A stretch of DNA of 64,000 nt from Agrypnia vestita (Eukaryota; Arthropoda; Insecta; Trichoptera; Phryganeidae). The translations under genes and the position numbers were made by a program. Below, piece by piece: positions 33,901-43,751 of this stretch; the first letter of the stretch is position 1; each line of letters opens with the position of its first letter. The DNA lies in the NCBI GenBank assembly GCA_016648135.1, contig JADDOH010004250.1, forward strand, positions 62,001 to 126,000, read 5' to 3'. The notes below the pieces were generated by a model. It did not search any database. It saw only the letters and a program-made list of their open reading frames with translations, and was not told the DNA's origin.

Positions 33901-35876
33901 AATTGGAGAGTGCTTTCACACAAACGATTATACATATAGATATTAAGTCTGAGCTTAAACTCGAGGCTTAAAATGTATTCATTTATGGTGCAAGGGTCTA
34001 AGAATTATTTAGAATTATTGGGTTTTTGAATTATCGGGGTTAATAATTATGAAACTTTTTAAAAACATTTTGGGAATTGTGTTCTCAAAATTTCGAATTA
34101 TCGGGGTTTTACGGTATATTCATGTTTTGATTCTCATGAGATAATCTTCCTTGTGTGATTGATTCAAAAAGATTTGTGTTTAAAAAATTACAAAGGTATG
34201 AGACAATGAGGTGTGACGGCTCTAAGGCTAATGGTTTCACAGTGTCAGTTCCCGACGATGAGGATTTTATTTAGTTAGAAAAGCAGATCACAGAGTTTGT
34301 TTTGATTATAATAGACTACAATATTAAATAACTTTCAAATGCAGCTGTATCTGATAACTCTCCATCTAAATATCGACAGTGAAAGTGTGCTAATGTAATT
34401 CTTATCTTCGGCAGGGAGTCAGCAGTCTCACCAACCAACCGGTTCTATTTTGTGGATGGCTCCTGAAGTGATCCGCATGCAAGAGTCCACTCCATATACT
34501 TTCCAATCTGACGTGTATGCCTTCGGAGTGGTGCTATATGAGCTGCTGGCCGGCCAGCTGCCCTATGCCAATATCAACAACAAGGACCAGGTAAACGGCA
34601 ATCTAAACAAGCCTCACAATGAGAATTATGAGAAATCTCTTGTCTCAAAATTATTCCTCCCTTTTATTTGAATTTAACGATTGGTTTTGAATTATGGTCC
34701 ATTTTAAAATAAAATATCTAGTCTTCTATGGTAGAATCTCTTTAATTCGAAACTCAAGGGACTCGAAAAAAAAAAAACATTTCAAATTATGCGGAACCCC
34801 GTTAATTTGAAATTCAAGGTGCAAAAAAAATCGCAATGTGATTGCGAAATTCATAAAAAATCGAGAAACTCTTGAAAAAAGACATTAATTTTGTGAAAAA
34901 TTTCTGCATTTTTCAAATCATTATGAAAACGCAATATTTATTATGTAATACAAGATGGGGGCATTTCTATTACTAAAGTACGTACCCAATGACATTTGTT
35001 GTTCTCATTTTGCGAAAAAATTCAAAATATTTTTTTCAATTTCATCAAACTTCAAAAAAAAACTCAATCAAATTTTTCTACATATATTTAACACTAAAAA
35101 ATCCTATTAGTGGTCTGCGAGATTTAAAATTATGAATTTAGTGGTCCGTGAGGTCCTAAAGTTTGGCGACCGTTGCATTGAAGCATGAGTTTTGTGTAGA
35201 CATTTATTTTGGAAAAAAATCAAAATAAAATATATGCCTTATAATATTCCTATCACAATTATTATAATATTATTTATAGTAAATGTACCATAATATCATT
35301 TTATATTTCTGTAATTAAATATAAATATGTATAATATATTTATGCATATTTTTTTTTAAATATATACTTACGTAAAAGTCACGCCTCAATGTACCCACTG
35401 CATGCGCCTGATCAAATGGATGAATGATCACCAACATGAAATAACGCTAACATTTTTATGTCTTTGGTTTAAATCTTTTAAATTACAGACACTGGCATAC
35501 TTTAATGAAAATATTCTTTTAGATCCTGTTCATGGTGGGACGCGGCTACTTAAGGCCAGACCTCAATAAGCTGCGATCGGACTGCCCGCGTGCGCTGAAG
35601 CGCCTCACCGAGGACTGCATCAAGTTCGAGCGGGACGACCGGCCACTTTTCCGGCAGATACTCACCAGCCTGGAGGGCATGCTGCGGGCGCTCCCCAAGA
35701 TCACGCGCAGCGCTTCCGAGCCCAGTCTAAACAGAGCCCATCTGCAGGGATCCGATGACTTCTTCGTCTATCAGTGCGCGTCACCCAAAACCCCCGTCAA
35801 CTTCCAGTTCGGGGGGGGTGGGGGTGGTGGCAGTAGCTTCCCCACCTTTTATGGTTCCGGAGCAGGAAATATTTGA
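15973..35876 (+). CDS. Raf: Raf serine/threonine kinase (BRAF/pole hole orthologue), 10 exons
   Basis: MAP kinase kinase kinase linking Ras-GTP to MEK. Exons: 15973-16560, 22439-22630, 25124-25242, 25330-25450, 27305-27551, 31042-31154, 32215-32435, 33313-33404, 34415-34590, 35523-35876. Every junction is GT-AG with matching phase; 740 aa. In order: a BRAF-specific N-terminal helical region (about 45-100, [17 protein letters not shown]); Ras-binding domain 131-203 with Ras-contact R165; C1 zinc finger 213-258 (H213, C226, C229, C239, C242, H247, C250, C258); 14-3-3 site RSNSAPN (S313); acidic N-region ESLDDW (D407, D408), as in BRAF; kinase domain with GSGSFG 423-428, K442, E460, HRD 533-535, DFG 553-555, APE 580-582; C-terminal 14-3-3 site RSASEPS (S688). 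Odd: A559 and V561 at the BRAF V600 and S602 positions, and a 7-Gly run in the tail. Introns 1 and 5-9 are rich in transposon debris. Confidence 0.97.
17640..17720. repeat. GC-rich tRNA-like or inverted segment in Raf intron 1
   Basis: A small GC island in AT-rich intron: GACGGCCGG...CCGGCCGTTTC are near-perfect inverted arms around TTAAACCCCGGGCTATC. Read on the minus strand it has a degenerate B-box-like GGTTCGGGTTTGA. It may be a SINE scrap or a short palindrome; no second copy was found in the window. Confidence 0.35.
17817..18743. mobile_element. piggyBac-like non-autonomous element (copy 1) with nested insert
   Basis: Flanked by TTAA at 17813-17816 and 18744-18747, with inverted ends CCGGTCGGCTGCCGG and GGCCGGCATCCGACCGG. 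It is the same element as 49993-50635 but longer, because 18079-18401 is an insertion. TTAA target duplication with C-starting ends is the piggyBac pattern. No transposase reading frame. Raf intron 1. Confidence 0.85.
18079..18401. mobile_element. 323-bp insert with 11-bp target duplication
   Basis: AAAAAAGTGTT is present at both 18068-18078 and 18402-18412, while the uninterrupted homologue at 49993-50635 has it once (about 50267-50277). The insert matches 5520-5835 in reverse orientation. A long duplication plus truncation at one end is what target-primed retroposition produces, but no A/B boxes or coding sequence were seen. Confidence 0.8.
18957..19103. mobile_element. Harbinger-like MITE (copy B, second subfamily)
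   Basis: A 147-bp fold-back between TAA duplications (18954-18956, 19104-19106). The ends are GGGCCTGCTGTTTGATCAG and its complement, different from copies A and C, yet the core (CATAGATTTTTGCATTCTCC with ACCAATCA) is shared with copies A and C. Raf intron 1. Confidence 0.85.
19186..19372 (+). mobile_element. tRNA-derived SINE (copy 2)
   Basis: AAGGAGTAGCTTGTTGGTC, then GGTTAGGAC (A-box region), B-box-like GCGGGTTCTAACCTC, body GTTAGTCCTATTTTCATAGC, tail TTCGCATCTCTATTTAAAAA. It faces copy 3 tail to tail across about 65 bp. Confidence 0.85.
19440..19610 (-). mobile_element. tRNA-derived SINE (copy 3)
   Basis: Reverse complement of copy 2 with several differences: a worn B-box and an internal deletion within the body (the AAGCTAA block is lost). 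It shows ATGTCACATCAATATTCTTG, AAAATAGGACTAACTTGCTG and the A-box region on the right. Confidence 0.8.
21735..21800. repeat. Short palindromic repeat
   Basis: CAATATGGGGATCTTAAGAT and its continuation form a near-perfect palindrome centred on TCTTAAGA, flanked by GTTATCCCAACAC, which also occurs at about 21537. It looks like the inner part of a small MITE in Raf intron 1. Confidence 0.45.
23191..23885. mobile_element. 695-bp Harbinger-like element with about 45-bp inverted ends
   Basis: TAA duplications at 23188-23190 and 23886-23888. The left end GGGCTTGTTCAGACACAGCG continues GGAACCGTGCCGTTTCAGAA, and the right end is its complement. The left part also holds a GC-rich inverted pair (CCGTGCGG..., ...CCGCACGG at about 23290 and 23395). 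A reading frame near 23540-23640 ([15 protein letters not shown]) may be a scrap of coding sequence, but no transposase motif was identified. Raf intron 2. Confidence 0.85.
24647..24870. mobile_element. Small inverted-repeat element, GGGGCGTGCAGTGAGAACA ends
   Basis: The left end GCGTGCAGTGAGAACATTGA mirrors TTCAGTGTTCTCACTGCACGC on the right, with AGTAT just outside each side. A worn copy with the same right end (CACTGCATGCGCC) lies at 35166-35408. Raf intron 2. Confidence 0.65.
26655..27105. mobile_element. Probable inverted-repeat element
   Basis: CAACATAACTTGGCGTGCGG on the left is mirrored by CGCATGCCAAGTTATAGTG on the right, about 450 bp apart. The GC content exceeds that of the surrounding intron and there is no ORF. 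The exact ends and duplication are unclear. Raf intron 4. Confidence 0.5.
28286..29610 (+). mobile_element. hAT-family element, 1325 bp, 8-bp target duplication
   Basis: Starts CAGCGTCGCCAACTCA and ends TGAGTTGGCAACATTA, imperfect inverted ends. The flanking octamers CGCACATC (28278-28285) and CGCACAAC (29611-29618) match at 7 of 8 positions. Subterminal TACGTAGATCTACG on the left and GGACGTAGATCTAC on the right are also related. 8-bp duplication and CAG ends are hAT features, confirmed by the transposase remnant inside. Confidence 0.85.
29062..29415 (+). pseudogene. hAT transposase C-terminal remnant
   Basis: The frame from about 29064 reads [20 protein letters not shown] and continues to QFAHIAT. 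After a frameshift near 29245 it continues [20 protein letters not shown] then [27 protein letters not shown] followed by RNRLSTETL is the hallmark of the hAT C-terminal dimerisation region. The frameshift and missing N-terminal domains make it inactive. A preceding open stretch at 28807-29034 (short, no recognised domain) may be an upstream part of the same gene. Confidence 0.8.
31311..32110 (-). pseudogene. Antisense LINE reverse-transcriptase fragment (Raf intron 6)
   Basis: On the minus strand the reverse-transcriptase active-site box reads [14 protein letters not shown] (YADD at 32095-32106), followed in shifted frames by [27 protein letters not shown], then [20 protein letters not shown] and the 3' end with GAAACGGCGTGAT. 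Several frameshifts and stops. Closest of its kind in the window: 55566-55935 (-) and 59480-60165 (+). Family probably RTE-like, by resemblance only. Confidence 0.8.
32690..33180 (-). pseudogene. mariner transposase fossil (Raf intron 7)
   Basis: On the minus strand, broken by stops, it reads [20 protein letters not shown] then QNHLDG and [15 protein letters not shown]. That is the mariner C-terminal catalytic block (HPPYSPDL.PSDYHLF). Upstream, in other frames, are faint traces matching earlier mariner segments. No terminal repeats were found, so only an internal piece survives. Opposite in orientation to Raf. Confidence 0.8.
33465..34114. mobile_element. pogo/Tigger-like non-autonomous element (copy 1)
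   Basis: TA duplications at 33463-33464 and 34115-34116. Left end TAGTAGAACTTTGTTAATTC, right end GAATTATCGGGGTTTTACGG, imperfect inverted repeats. The interior has AATGTACCTGATATTGGTAT, shared with four other copies. CAGTAGAACC...TTCG-type ends with TA duplication resemble pogo/Tigger elements. Raf intron 8. Confidence 0.75.
34729..35165. mobile_element. pogo/Tigger-like element, truncated (copy 2)
   Basis: Starts TGGTAGAATCTCTTTAATTC, followed by GAAACTCAAGGGACTC and AACCCCGTTAATTTGAAATTC. The right terminal repeat is absent. Raf intron 9, next to the element below. Confidence 0.7.
35166..35408. mobile_element. Worn copy of the GCGTGCAGTG inverted-repeat element
   Basis: The right end GCCTCAATGTACCCACTGCATGCGCC is partly complementary to the left (TTGCATTGAAGCATGAG). 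Compare 24647-24870. It ends about 115 bp before the last Raf exon. Confidence 0.5.
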
Positions 35877-38800
35877 AGTTCGATTATGGAACGGTATATT
35901 TTTCTAGTGGCATGTGAATGCGGTGTCGTGTCCTCATTAGTGAGTATGGTTCGAATTTCACAATTGGTATTACTGATTATTTTCGACCGTGTGATGTGGC
36001 GGCGACGAGGGACACCTGTTTGAATTTTGAAATTATTATATTTCTTTTGCATCGCGGCATGTGTTTTTGTGGAGCATATGCATTGATCAAATAATGCCTC
36101 AATATAATAAATAGTCTCATAGGACTTCACTAGTAACTGTCATGATTGTTTTACCCTTTCTCTATTTGTATATTTGCCAAGTCTTTTGTATAATATGTAC
36201 GTCTAACGTGTGTCCTTTGAATTAAGATATTTTGCATAATTTTTGACTGGATTTCAAAGGTGAGGTTTGTTATTTATGACTTGTTTTGTTAACAAGATGT
36301 CCTCATTTTCTCTCATAAATTTTTAACTTTATATTTTGACTTTCATTTTTATAAATGATTCATTTCGATTACTCTCAAAGTCATCACATTGTGGTGACTT
36401 GTAATATGACACTTATCTGCATTTCTGATTGCTTTTTAAAAGGTGGACTGCATAGATTTATGTTCAAATAGTCATCAAAACATCGCCTACACCCATTGAA
36501 GTATTTTGACAGATAAGCTAATACTTAATATGAACAGAATGGAAGAAGTTGATCTCTACAAACTTCCGACACATCACTTAAAATTGTTTATTTATTTTCT
36601 TATCCGTTCTCGCATATTGAACTTTCTTTCTCTCTTATACTTGTGTGTATGTTCTATTGTATTATAAACTCACTGTTTTCTCAGTATCACAAATTCAAAA
36701 TGAAACTGTAAAATTACCTAGACAAAAAAAAGCTGATAATTTATGTATAAATTTTTGTGGCTGGCAAACTAATGGTGTTTATAATTTATTTATAGTTAAT
36801 TGAAATACATTCCATGTATATACTATTATTAAATGATTTATAATGTTAAAAATATAGGTGAATAATATTAATTAATTAAGGAATGCGCCAAACTTACGAG
36901 AATGTCTTGAGTTTCTGTATACAAATGCGAATTCGTATAAAAAACTGATGTCTGTAGGCTTATAAAAAATTCTACATTTAATTGTTTGATTCTTTAAGAT
37001 TATATTATAATCAAATAATATTATTTGCGCATGCTGGGATCCTTGTCACATCTTCGCTTATTTTGCAAATAAACACAATTGTGTTTTAAATCCTTGTAAA
37101 TCGCTTGCATTTAATGTGAAAAGCTTTTGTAGAACTGTTAGTTTGAATTTCTAGGGATCTGCATTTTAAATTAAAATTTTCTATTCAAAATTAAATAAAA
37201 AATGCTTTCTTATCTCTGATAAAGGTGAAAACTCACATATCACATGTATAACTTTAAAATATACTCTTATTAATACGTCCCGGTAGTTTTGTCATAACAT
37301 TGAGATTATATCATTTTGTTTTCATTGCTTAATTTGAAAACATAACTTTTTTTTTTAAATTACGGTTAGTTAGAATATTTGTTGTAATTTAAGTATAAAG
37401 TTGACAAACCACAAAAAACATGTTTACATATTTATTTACGAAAGGTGACTCTTAAAATTTTACAATTGCCTATAGAAAATATAAAAACACCAACCCGTTT
37501 TACCTATACTGCACTTTATCACTTTCGATTCTATTTTGATTCAATTTAATCCACATTGCAGTTGATAGTTAGGCTAAATCGATTTAAATCAGGCAGTTTT
37601 AATTTAATTTTAATAAACATATTGATTTTTAGGTGCGGGTTAAAATTTTTACTTGAAATTCAAAGTAGCCAAATGTTTTAGCATGAGAAAAAAAAATTCA
37701 ATACACCTCTTCCCCCATTATTCACAGTCTATTCGAAGCACAGCTAAGTAAGTACCTAATTATTCTTATTATTTTATTTTCTAGCAAAATACTACACAAT
37801 GATTACCAATAAATGGTAGCATAAAGTACTTATTCAATTTAGGAAATCAATGCCCCATCACTATTATCGACTTCACTTAAAAATCTAGATCAAGTGCTAA
37901 ATTATTTCAAAATTTTACCCAAATATCACAAAATCTAAACATTACTTATTTTTGTAAAATTGGGAGTTCTGATAAATATATTTTATAAAATATTAAATTC
38001 CTAATAAAGTGATTTCATTGCAACATTGAAAGATTTTTAACAAAAGATCTCTGTGTTTATTAACGGAGCTGATTATAGATTTTTAGAAAAAAGAGAAAGT
38101 AATGAAAGAAGATCAATTTATGTTGTTACTTTCTTGTTTTTTTAAAAGTGTATACTTTAGAATGCAAGATGCAAGGGCTTCTCCACAACATTATACAAAT
38201 AACTACACGGATAAGGGTCCCAGATGTGCAATAGGAATTTTAATATAACAAATAGGTAAATTATGGGTGAGTATGAATGACCTTATGTTATGTTCTTATT
38301 ATAGCCCTATTTTGGATTGTTTATAATAATACTCCTTTTCTCTGTGAAAGCCGGTCTTGCAGGTGTAGTCTGAGCCACAGTTTGAGTCCACGAAACATAC
38401 TCCACGTGGGGAGCTATCGATTTTGTGAGAGATGTGTCTATTATACCTTACTAGTTTGACGATTTAAAATTAAGATGAAAATGTTGTAAATCAAAATCAT
38501 CTAGATTGATTGCACAATTGCTTTGTTTACGAAAACCTTTACTGAGAAGACATAAAATTAATGAAGCATTTTTTTTAAGTTGTTTTCCACAAACAAACAA
38601 AAATAATGTATAATAAATAACAGCGTTAAGTTATTCACAAATTGTGAATAACTTAACGTTGTTTATGATTTAGAGCTTTCTGATTAATTGAATTCATTAA
38701 TTTAAAATCTGTCAAATTTAAAACTTCAAAATTGGCAGCATAAAAATAAATAAATTCATAAATGTCAGGTATAATTCAAACGTTTGTAGATTTGTCACTA

Positions 38801-39584
38801 CTTTCTTTTTTATGGAAACTGCAATCTATTTAACAGTACTACTAATCAATTTTATTTGTTTTTAATTTACAATAAACACAAAAGGCACACTGTTTACAAA
38901 GGGCTTTTAAAAATCAATTGCATAATCCTCCCGCCGTTCTTGGGAACTTTTTGCCATAACATCACAATATTTTAAGTTTAAAAAGTTATCAAAGTCTTAA
39001 CTATGCTTCGCGGGCTATTGCTCAATGGCTATTTTTATTGTATTGTGGGGTTGATTATATAAACAAAATCACTAAATAATCTGCTCTAGCCATTACAGAG
39101 ACCTTGCTCGATACTTAAATATATTAAATATTATTTTTAATTAATTTAAACTAGCTTTAGTTTCCATCACTTCGTAAACAGCTGCAGGCCAGTGAAATGT
39201 TTACATTTGCTTGAAAATTATTTTGTATTTTATGTTTTCTCAAAAAATGAGACTATAATAAATAATTATAGGTATTATTGTATTTTCGATTGCTACTCTT
39301 CGTTCACATTTAAATAAATTATTACAACTTAAAGAGAATGTTGTAACACATTTCTGTGGTTAAAATAATGCGAAATGAAATAATAAATACATATTGTATG
39401 CATCCAGGATGAAAAGGGTGGAGTTCAATAACAATAAAATGTTTTTTTTTGGCAGTTGTGTTACAATGATTAATTTACTGACTGATTAAATAAATAGTTG
39501 GACTGTGTTCTGTATCACTCGATCAGTGCCGTTTCATATATTGTTTTTACACAAATCAATTTTCAAATATACGTATCATATATA
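35877..39584 (+). other. Raf 3' UTR and downstream region, no gene
   Basis: No supported coding sequence. Candidate poly(A) signals AATAAA occur at about 36107 and 37067, and others follow; which one is used cannot be decided. The DNA is strongly AT-rich. A perfect inverted repeat is annotated at 38624-38658. Confidence 0.5.
38624..38658. repeat. Perfect 17-bp-arm inverted repeat
   Basis: CGTTAAGTTATTCACAA, one A, then its exact complement. The sequence to its right (GATTTAGAGCTTTCTGATTA, GAATTCATTAATTTAAAA) is the reverse complement, with changes, of 19715-19790, so the hairpin is part of an interspersed repeat. Confidence 0.7.
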
Positions 39585-40330
39585 TAGTAGAACCTCGTTA
39601 ATTCGAAATTCAAGGGACTCAAACCATTTTGAATTATGCAGAACCCCGTTGATTCAAAATTCAAGGAAACAAAAAAATGTTGATATTTTATTAAAAAAAC
39701 CGTTCATTTTATGAAAAAGTTGTGTATTTTTTCATATTTCAAAAAATTATTTTTAAAACGCTTTATTTATTATACTAACTACAATTACTACATATTTCTA
39801 TTATTAATGTACCCGATATTTACATATTTGCTGGTTTCGCTTGTAAAAAAAATCGAAGTATTTTTTCTATTTTGTAACTTTTGGCTGACCGTAATCGAAA
39901 ATGTTTACAGTTATGTTTGAATTTATGGAAGGCTTCTTCGATTTTTACTTGATTTTCGATTCCACCTTTTTTCTGACTCAAACCAACACGACAGTTATAA
40001 ATTCAATCGTCCATAAATATGTGAAATAATAAGCTAAGTCAGTCATAACTTCTGCTAAAGAAAATTAAACATTTTAACAACACATACACTATTATAAGAA
40101 ATAAGAATCGTACTAAAGGAGGATTTAGAAAAGTCAATACCAATTTTAAACGTGTTAAAAAAAATGTGTGCATTATTACTTTTTTCATAACTTGTTTAAA
40201 AAATTCTAATCATGTGACATAAAAGGCACTGATTTGTGGCATGAGGGTCTAAGTAAGAGTTATTTTGAATTACGAATTATCCTGGTTTATCAACTATGAA
40301 ATTAATTTTCGAATTATTGGGGGTTTACTG
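39585..40330. mobile_element. pogo/Tigger-like non-autonomous element (copy 3)
   Basis: TAGTAGAACCTCGTTAATTC on the left; ATTATTGGGGGTTTACTG on the right; TA on both sides. Inside: TGAAAAAGTTGTGTA, ATGTACCCGATATTTACA, TGTGGCATGAGGGTCTAAG. The best preserved of the five copies. Confidence 0.8.
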
Positions 40331-41319
40331 TATATTATTGATTATTAGCAATTATTTAAAAATGTTTTCGACTAGCAAGAATCACAATTGAATAAATTTT
40401 ATTATAACATGACTATATGTGTCAATGATACAGTTTAAAATGAATAATAGATTTTTAAAAAACTACCTTTTGTTTTAAAAATTATTTAATTAAATGTTCA
40501 ACAAATTTTCACAATGCCAAATAATGCATATTCTTATATTTTTGTCTTTAGCCTCTTGCGTAATGAGTAATAATTGTTTTTATAGTTTAAGCTTCATATT
40601 ACTGAAGAGCATCAAAAGCTAAAAAATGGTGCTGTCCAGTATAAAACACTGTCCAACTCTGAATATGATACATCTGTTCAAAGAAAAAAACCTTAAATCC
40701 TCTTTAAAATGAATTATAATTTTCTGGGTATTCAGAAACTTTCCTTGTCATTGTGAAATATAGAATCAAAAACTTAAGACATATTTCTGTTTTTACTGCT
40801 GATTATATTAATTTTCTTTGTGCGAGTGGTATTCCCATCATTGCGTTGCTTTCATGTTATGTACGCTGTCACTGTGTTGTAGATTGTGTGAATGGAAGAC
40901 ACTATAATATTATGGAGTCTAGTATTTAAATGATGACCTGTGTATAAAATCAAAATAAATTATTGTTCAAAATCCTTGCGTGTTCATTTAATCTTTTGTA
41001 AAAATTACGACTTTGCTACAGGATTATAGAAAACCACAGCACTCTGCAGTTATCAAAGAAGCAATGTGTAAACTGGGTTTATATTAATTTTCTACAAGAC
41101 ATGTGTTCTAGACATGTTCAGTCTAAGAGCATAAAATAGGGAATGTGGGAATTTTTTTTTATAGTTACGTACGTTAATATTTCAGTTATGTACATGTATC
41201 TTATTTCAGATGGTATAAATTGGGGTCTATTCTATTTTTAGTCTATTCTATTCTATCTACAAAAACAGATTTTTGAGATGAATGCAAATAAAGACTTTGA
41301 CGCCTATGAAATTATTATA
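40331..41319. other. Intergenic, no gene seen
   Basis: AT-rich sequence with no recognised exon or repeat. An AATAAA at about 40961 followed by a TTGCGTGTTC stretch could be a distal poly(A) site for Raf. Confidence 0.35.
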
Positions 41320-42009
41320 CAGGTGTCTCATAGGCAGTAGCTAAAACTTTTGGGGGCCTCCCTCATGTATAGAAGATATTCTCTAACCCTCCGGTGAAAT
41401 GTCGACAGTTACAGAGATAAACGACATCAGAATTTGCATTTCTTTTTTCAAGTAGTAGACCTGGTTTCTGTAAAACATTGGACTATCACTGCGGTAACTT
41501 AAATGGAATATCAAAAATTAATTTACTTTAATACCTATAAGGCCCGGTTGTTTCAAGTTCGATCAAAGTAAGCGGTCGATTAAAGCATAGATTTTTACGA
41601 AAACGGATCGTCTGATTGGTGGAGAATGTAAAAATCTATGCTTTAAAAGAACGCTTACTTTAATCCAACTTGAAACAACCGTCCCTAAGTCAAATAAAAT
41701 AACAAAAGCCATATTTTTCAAATTTCTGCAAGGTTTTAATCATTTTATTTGATTTGTATCAAAGTGGATGAATTTTTAATATTCAATATATATTATTTTC
41801 AGGATAGTCAAAGTAATTTATAATAAATATATTAAAAATTCATTTAACGTTTTACAAAAAAATTGCTGGAAAATATTGAAAAAAAATGCAAACTTTGATG
41901 TCACTTATCTCTGTAACTGTCAACATTAACGCAAAGTTTAAAGAATATTTTCTTTTTAAAATTAAATAAAGAACCCCCAATGTATTTGCTACTAGCTATG
42001 AGACACCAG
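41320..42009. mobile_element. 690-bp TA-flanked fold-back element with nested MITE
   Basis: Left end CAGGTGTCTCATAGGCAGTA, right end TAGCTATGAGACACCAG, between TA dinucleotides. The arms remain complementary inwards (GTTACAGAGATAA / TTATCTCTGTAAC; ACTTTTGGGGG / CCCCCAATGT). The inner part matches 9772-10260. One arm is interrupted by the MITE at 41541-41685. Confidence 0.8.
41541..41685. mobile_element. Harbinger-like MITE (copy C), nested
   Basis: 145 bp between TAA duplications (41538-41540, 41686-41688). Ends GGCCCGGTTGTTTCAAGTTC and the complement of AACTTGAAACAACCGTCCC. The core CATAGATTTTT / AAAATCTATGCTTTAA with TGATTGGTGGAGAATG is as in copies A and B. Lies wholly within 41320-42009. 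Confidence 0.85.
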
Positions 42010-42304
42010 TATATATATATATGGAAGTGTGTTAAAAAAATATCAAACTTTGGTCGACAGAAGCACATTTATTCATGCACTATACTTACTCTAATCTCTG
42101 GTAATGCCTCCTTCCTACAGTCCTGCCATTGTGTTCTGTACATCTTCTCTTGATTTAAATTGGGTCCCTTTCAACTGCATTCCTAACTTGGGGAATATCC
42201 AAAAATCACAGAGCCATGATGGGAAAGTAGGAAGTCCCTGAAAGACCAGGGGTGTTTGGCCAGAAAAGCCTGAATCAGACATACAGAATGGTGGGTGCAT
42301 TATC

Positions 42305-42425
42305 GTTAGTGATGCAACAAATACGAATATTCGTATTCGCCGAATGGTAGATATTTACCTAATATTTGTATCCGCCGAATGGTAGATATTTACCGAATAT
42401 TCGTATTCGCTGAATATCACGAATA
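42305..42425. repeat. Short tandem repeat, CGAATGGTAGATATTTAC units
   Basis: GATGCAACAAATACGAATAT opens a stretch in which GAATATTCGTATTCGCCGAA and TGGTAGATATTTACC.AATAT recur about 2.5 times with a period near 37 bp, ending TTCGCTGAATATCACGAATA. GATGCAAC followed by GAATATTCG resembles hAT-type terminal sequence, but no opposite end was found. Confidence 0.65.
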
Positions 42426-42714
42426 TTAAAAACAAACTATAACTGAACGCAACGCAAATTACGGTTTGGCTGTGCACCGTGTATCAGAACATACCTATGC
42501 ACTCTATTATCGGGGATTCCCCTAACATTGAATGAATGGATTTATTGAGTTCTCAAGTTGTCAATTGTTACTTGTTTCACAGCATAACATGCGTTCTTTC
42601 ATCTAGTTTCGTTATTAATATATGCTCATTTCATGTAGTTTTTGTTTTGTAATACATATTGTCATTTCATTTTATCTCCACTGCGTGTAAGTGTTAACTT
42701 TACGTAAATGTAGA

Positions 42715-42795
42715 ATGTTTCAGAGCCCTTGCTAGTCTGGAAGTTGGTGAAATATAAATTACAAGATTCCACCGCAACAAACAGACAAAGAGAGG
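42715..42795. repeat. Interspersed repeat fragment shared with 5418-5515
   Basis: TTTCAGAGC.CTTG, GAAGT.GGT.AAATAT, ATTACAAG.TTCC and AATAAAAGCATGT occur in the same order in both places. Probably the outer part of the TACTCCC-type repeat, which is not present here. Confidence 0.5.
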
Positions 42796-43751
42796 CAAAT
42801 AAAAGCATGTTAAAAAATTCTTAATGCACTTTGAAGTATGAATATCCAGCTATTCCTGAGGAAGAGAACACTATTCTTGAAATATGTAGATTTTATTTCA
42901 AATATGTAGATTTTATTTGGTGGTTAAATTATTAAGAATTTCCACCTGAAAATTTTTTTTTTTAGCATTTTGAAATTAAAATCAAACATTTTTTTAAAGG
43001 TTGGAAAATGGATATAAAGAACAAATGGGGTTAAAATAAAAGACATCTTTTTACATGATTTTTAATTTTTAGCTACCAAATCCCATATTTGTAGAAATCA
43101 ATTATTCTATAAAAAATCGACACGCAATATACATTTTATAATTTTTGTACCAAAAAATATTTACAAAATTTTAAAATTAATTTTCATTATAAAAAACTTC
43201 GAATGTTCCGCGCGCTTGGGTTACAAATACAGTGCAGTCCGACTTTACACTAGTGGGGGATTTTCACTTCTATCTTGGCGGGAGATATAAGAAATATTTA
43301 CAAGTCCAAGGTTACAATGATGGTGACATTCTTCAGTATAAGCTCATCTGTGATAGATACCATCTTTGGTTCCGTTATGGGTTTGGTGGCTTAAAAATAC
43401 CCATCAGCGTTTCAACCACCGCTCTGCTAAAAATGCCAGATTGTCAGCAAAAAAACATTCTTACGACTGAATATGTCCGAGTATTTGTACTTATGCATTT
43501 ATATGTACATATTACATTTATTTTAAAAAGAGTAAATAGATCACCAAAGGCACGAGACAAGACCAACATCTGATATTGAGATAATAAATTGCTGACTAAC
43601 TTATAGAAGTGCTCTTTCATGCAAAAATAATTTGACATTTTACTAATGTTAACGTAAATAGAAATTCCAAAGAGGTAACCGGAGGCTCCAATGTGTATTA
43701 TGTTAGCAGATATAATGAATTTTGTGATGATATTCTCCATGTTTGTACATA

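Noticed and set aside
42305..42425. CRISPR-like array
   Set aside because: About 2.5 short degenerate units without spacers in a eukaryotic context; a tandem repeat is sufficient.
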